Assembly: GCA_025774865.1 (NCBI GenBank)
Contig: JALGZO010000541.1
Span: 1 to 6,190, forward strand
Direction of reading: 5' to 3'
Length of the DNA: 6,190 bases
From: a bacterium
GTDB lineage: Bacteria > ARS69
A program made the position numbers and the translations under genes. The notes below the pieces were generated by a model. The model was given only the letters and a program-made list of their open reading frames with translations. It searched no databases and had not been told where the DNA came from. Below are positions 5,734 through 6,190 of this stretch, piece after piece; the first letter of the stretch is position 1, and every line of letters starts with the position of its first letter.

Positions 5734-6190
5734 TCAGCTCTTCTCGGGAACCGCAACGGCTCCGGAGGATTTGTCGTCGGTCTTCGAAGACGGAAGCCGC
5801 GCCTCGGGCGTGGCTGGCGGGTACACCGCTCCCCCCGAAATCACGAGCTTCAGTCCGTCTTCGACCTTCATGTCCAAATCGATGAGGTCCTCTTCGGGGA
5901 GGAACAGGAGAAAGCCGGATGTCGGATTCGGCGTCGTGGGAACGAAGACGTGCGCGATCTTCTTTCCGGTTCGCGCCGCCAGGTCTCCTTTGTGCTCCGA
6001 GGTCACGAAGCCGATCGCCCAGCTCCCGAGCCGCGGGTACTCGAACATGACTACCCGCCGGAAGAGGTTCTTCCGCCTCCCGATGCCGCCCTCGCCGATC
6101 TGCTTGCCCGCGATGTAGATCCTACTGAACAGCGGTACCTTTGCAAAGAACGCTTCGAAGCGGTGAATGATGGTGCGTCCGATGATGTTG
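5734..6190 (-). CDS. DUF502 family membrane protein (partial, N-terminus beyond right edge)
   Basis: The reading frame enters from the right edge and ends at a TGA at 5736-5734. 151 residues are visible. The segment reading GRTIIHRFEAFFAKVPLFSRIY, followed by a GKQ, matches the family pattern of a 'P-l-x-x-IY-x-x-KQ' stretch after the membrane helices. FEYPRLGSWAIGFVT and VPTTPNPTSGFLLFLP, followed by a 'LDMKVEDGLKLVISGG' stretch, are hallmark DUF502 motifs. DUF502 proteins are usually about 200 residues with two N-terminal transmembrane helices; those helices would lie outside the window. The C-terminal tail of about 25 residues is rich in P, S, T and K and looks disordered. No biochemical function is established for the family. 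An ATG at 6048 is internal and is not the true start, because conserved family sequence continues upstream of it. The mgtE gene follows after 60 nt on the same strand and may be cotranscribed. Family assignment is confident; function is unknown. Confidence 0.9.
   Translation of the reverse strand, partial: NIIGRTIIHRFEAFFAKVPLFSRIYIAGKQIGEGGIGRRKNLFRRVVMFEYPRLGSWAIGFVTSEHKGDLAARTGKKIAHVFVPTTPNPTSGFLLFLPEEDLIDLDMKVEDGLKLVISGGAVYPPATPEARLPSSKTDDKSSGAVAVPEKS

Overview
All coding capacity I can support lies on the minus strand, so genes are read from the right edge towards the left. The DNA is very GC-rich, start codons are ATG, and most starts have a clear Shine-Dalgarno sequence about 9 nt away. 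The window holds a DUF502 membrane protein, an MgtE magnesium channel, a small exported protein and a bacterial enhancer-binding protein with TPRs. That suggests an uncultured high-GC Gram-negative bacterium, perhaps of a Gemmatimonadota/Eisenbacteria-like or deltaproteobacterial type. The phylum is a guess from style; nothing here fixes the taxonomy.

Right part (6190-4327): the C-terminal part of a DUF502 protein, cut by the window edge, is followed after 60 nt by a complete 448-residue MgtE Mg2+ channel. Both look like ordinary housekeeping genes.

Centre (4222-1554): a 98-residue protein with a signal peptide is followed by a 791-residue cytoplasmic regulator. The regulator consists of TPR repeats, a sigma-54-activating AAA+ domain and a Fis-type DNA-binding helix-turn-helix. 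Stop and start overlap as ATGA, and a strong Shine-Dalgarno sits inside the end of the small gene, so the two are probably translationally coupled. The regulator has no receiver, GAF or PAS domain, so the TPR array is the likely input domain. An exported small protein coupled to a TPR-sensing activator resembles, in logic only, the peptide/TPR-receptor pairs of Firmicutes (RRNPP). This is the most interesting hypothesis of the window.

Left part (1553-1): a 751-bp intergenic region lies between the regulator and the next gene, which encodes an exported protein of unknown function, cut by the left edge. In minus-strand order the intergenic region contains: a terminator-like hairpin (1480-1451); a cluster of four TGTCCA/TGGACA half-sites with 20- and 30-bp phasing (1432-1385); a weak -24/-12-like element (1296-1281); several possible RNA hairpins (1118-1014); and a strong terminator-like hairpin (863-838) only 35 nt before the start codon. 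A reasonable model, which is inference, is that the TPR activator binds the half-site cluster and drives the exported-protein gene from a sigma-54 promoter, with a structured and possibly attenuated leader in between.
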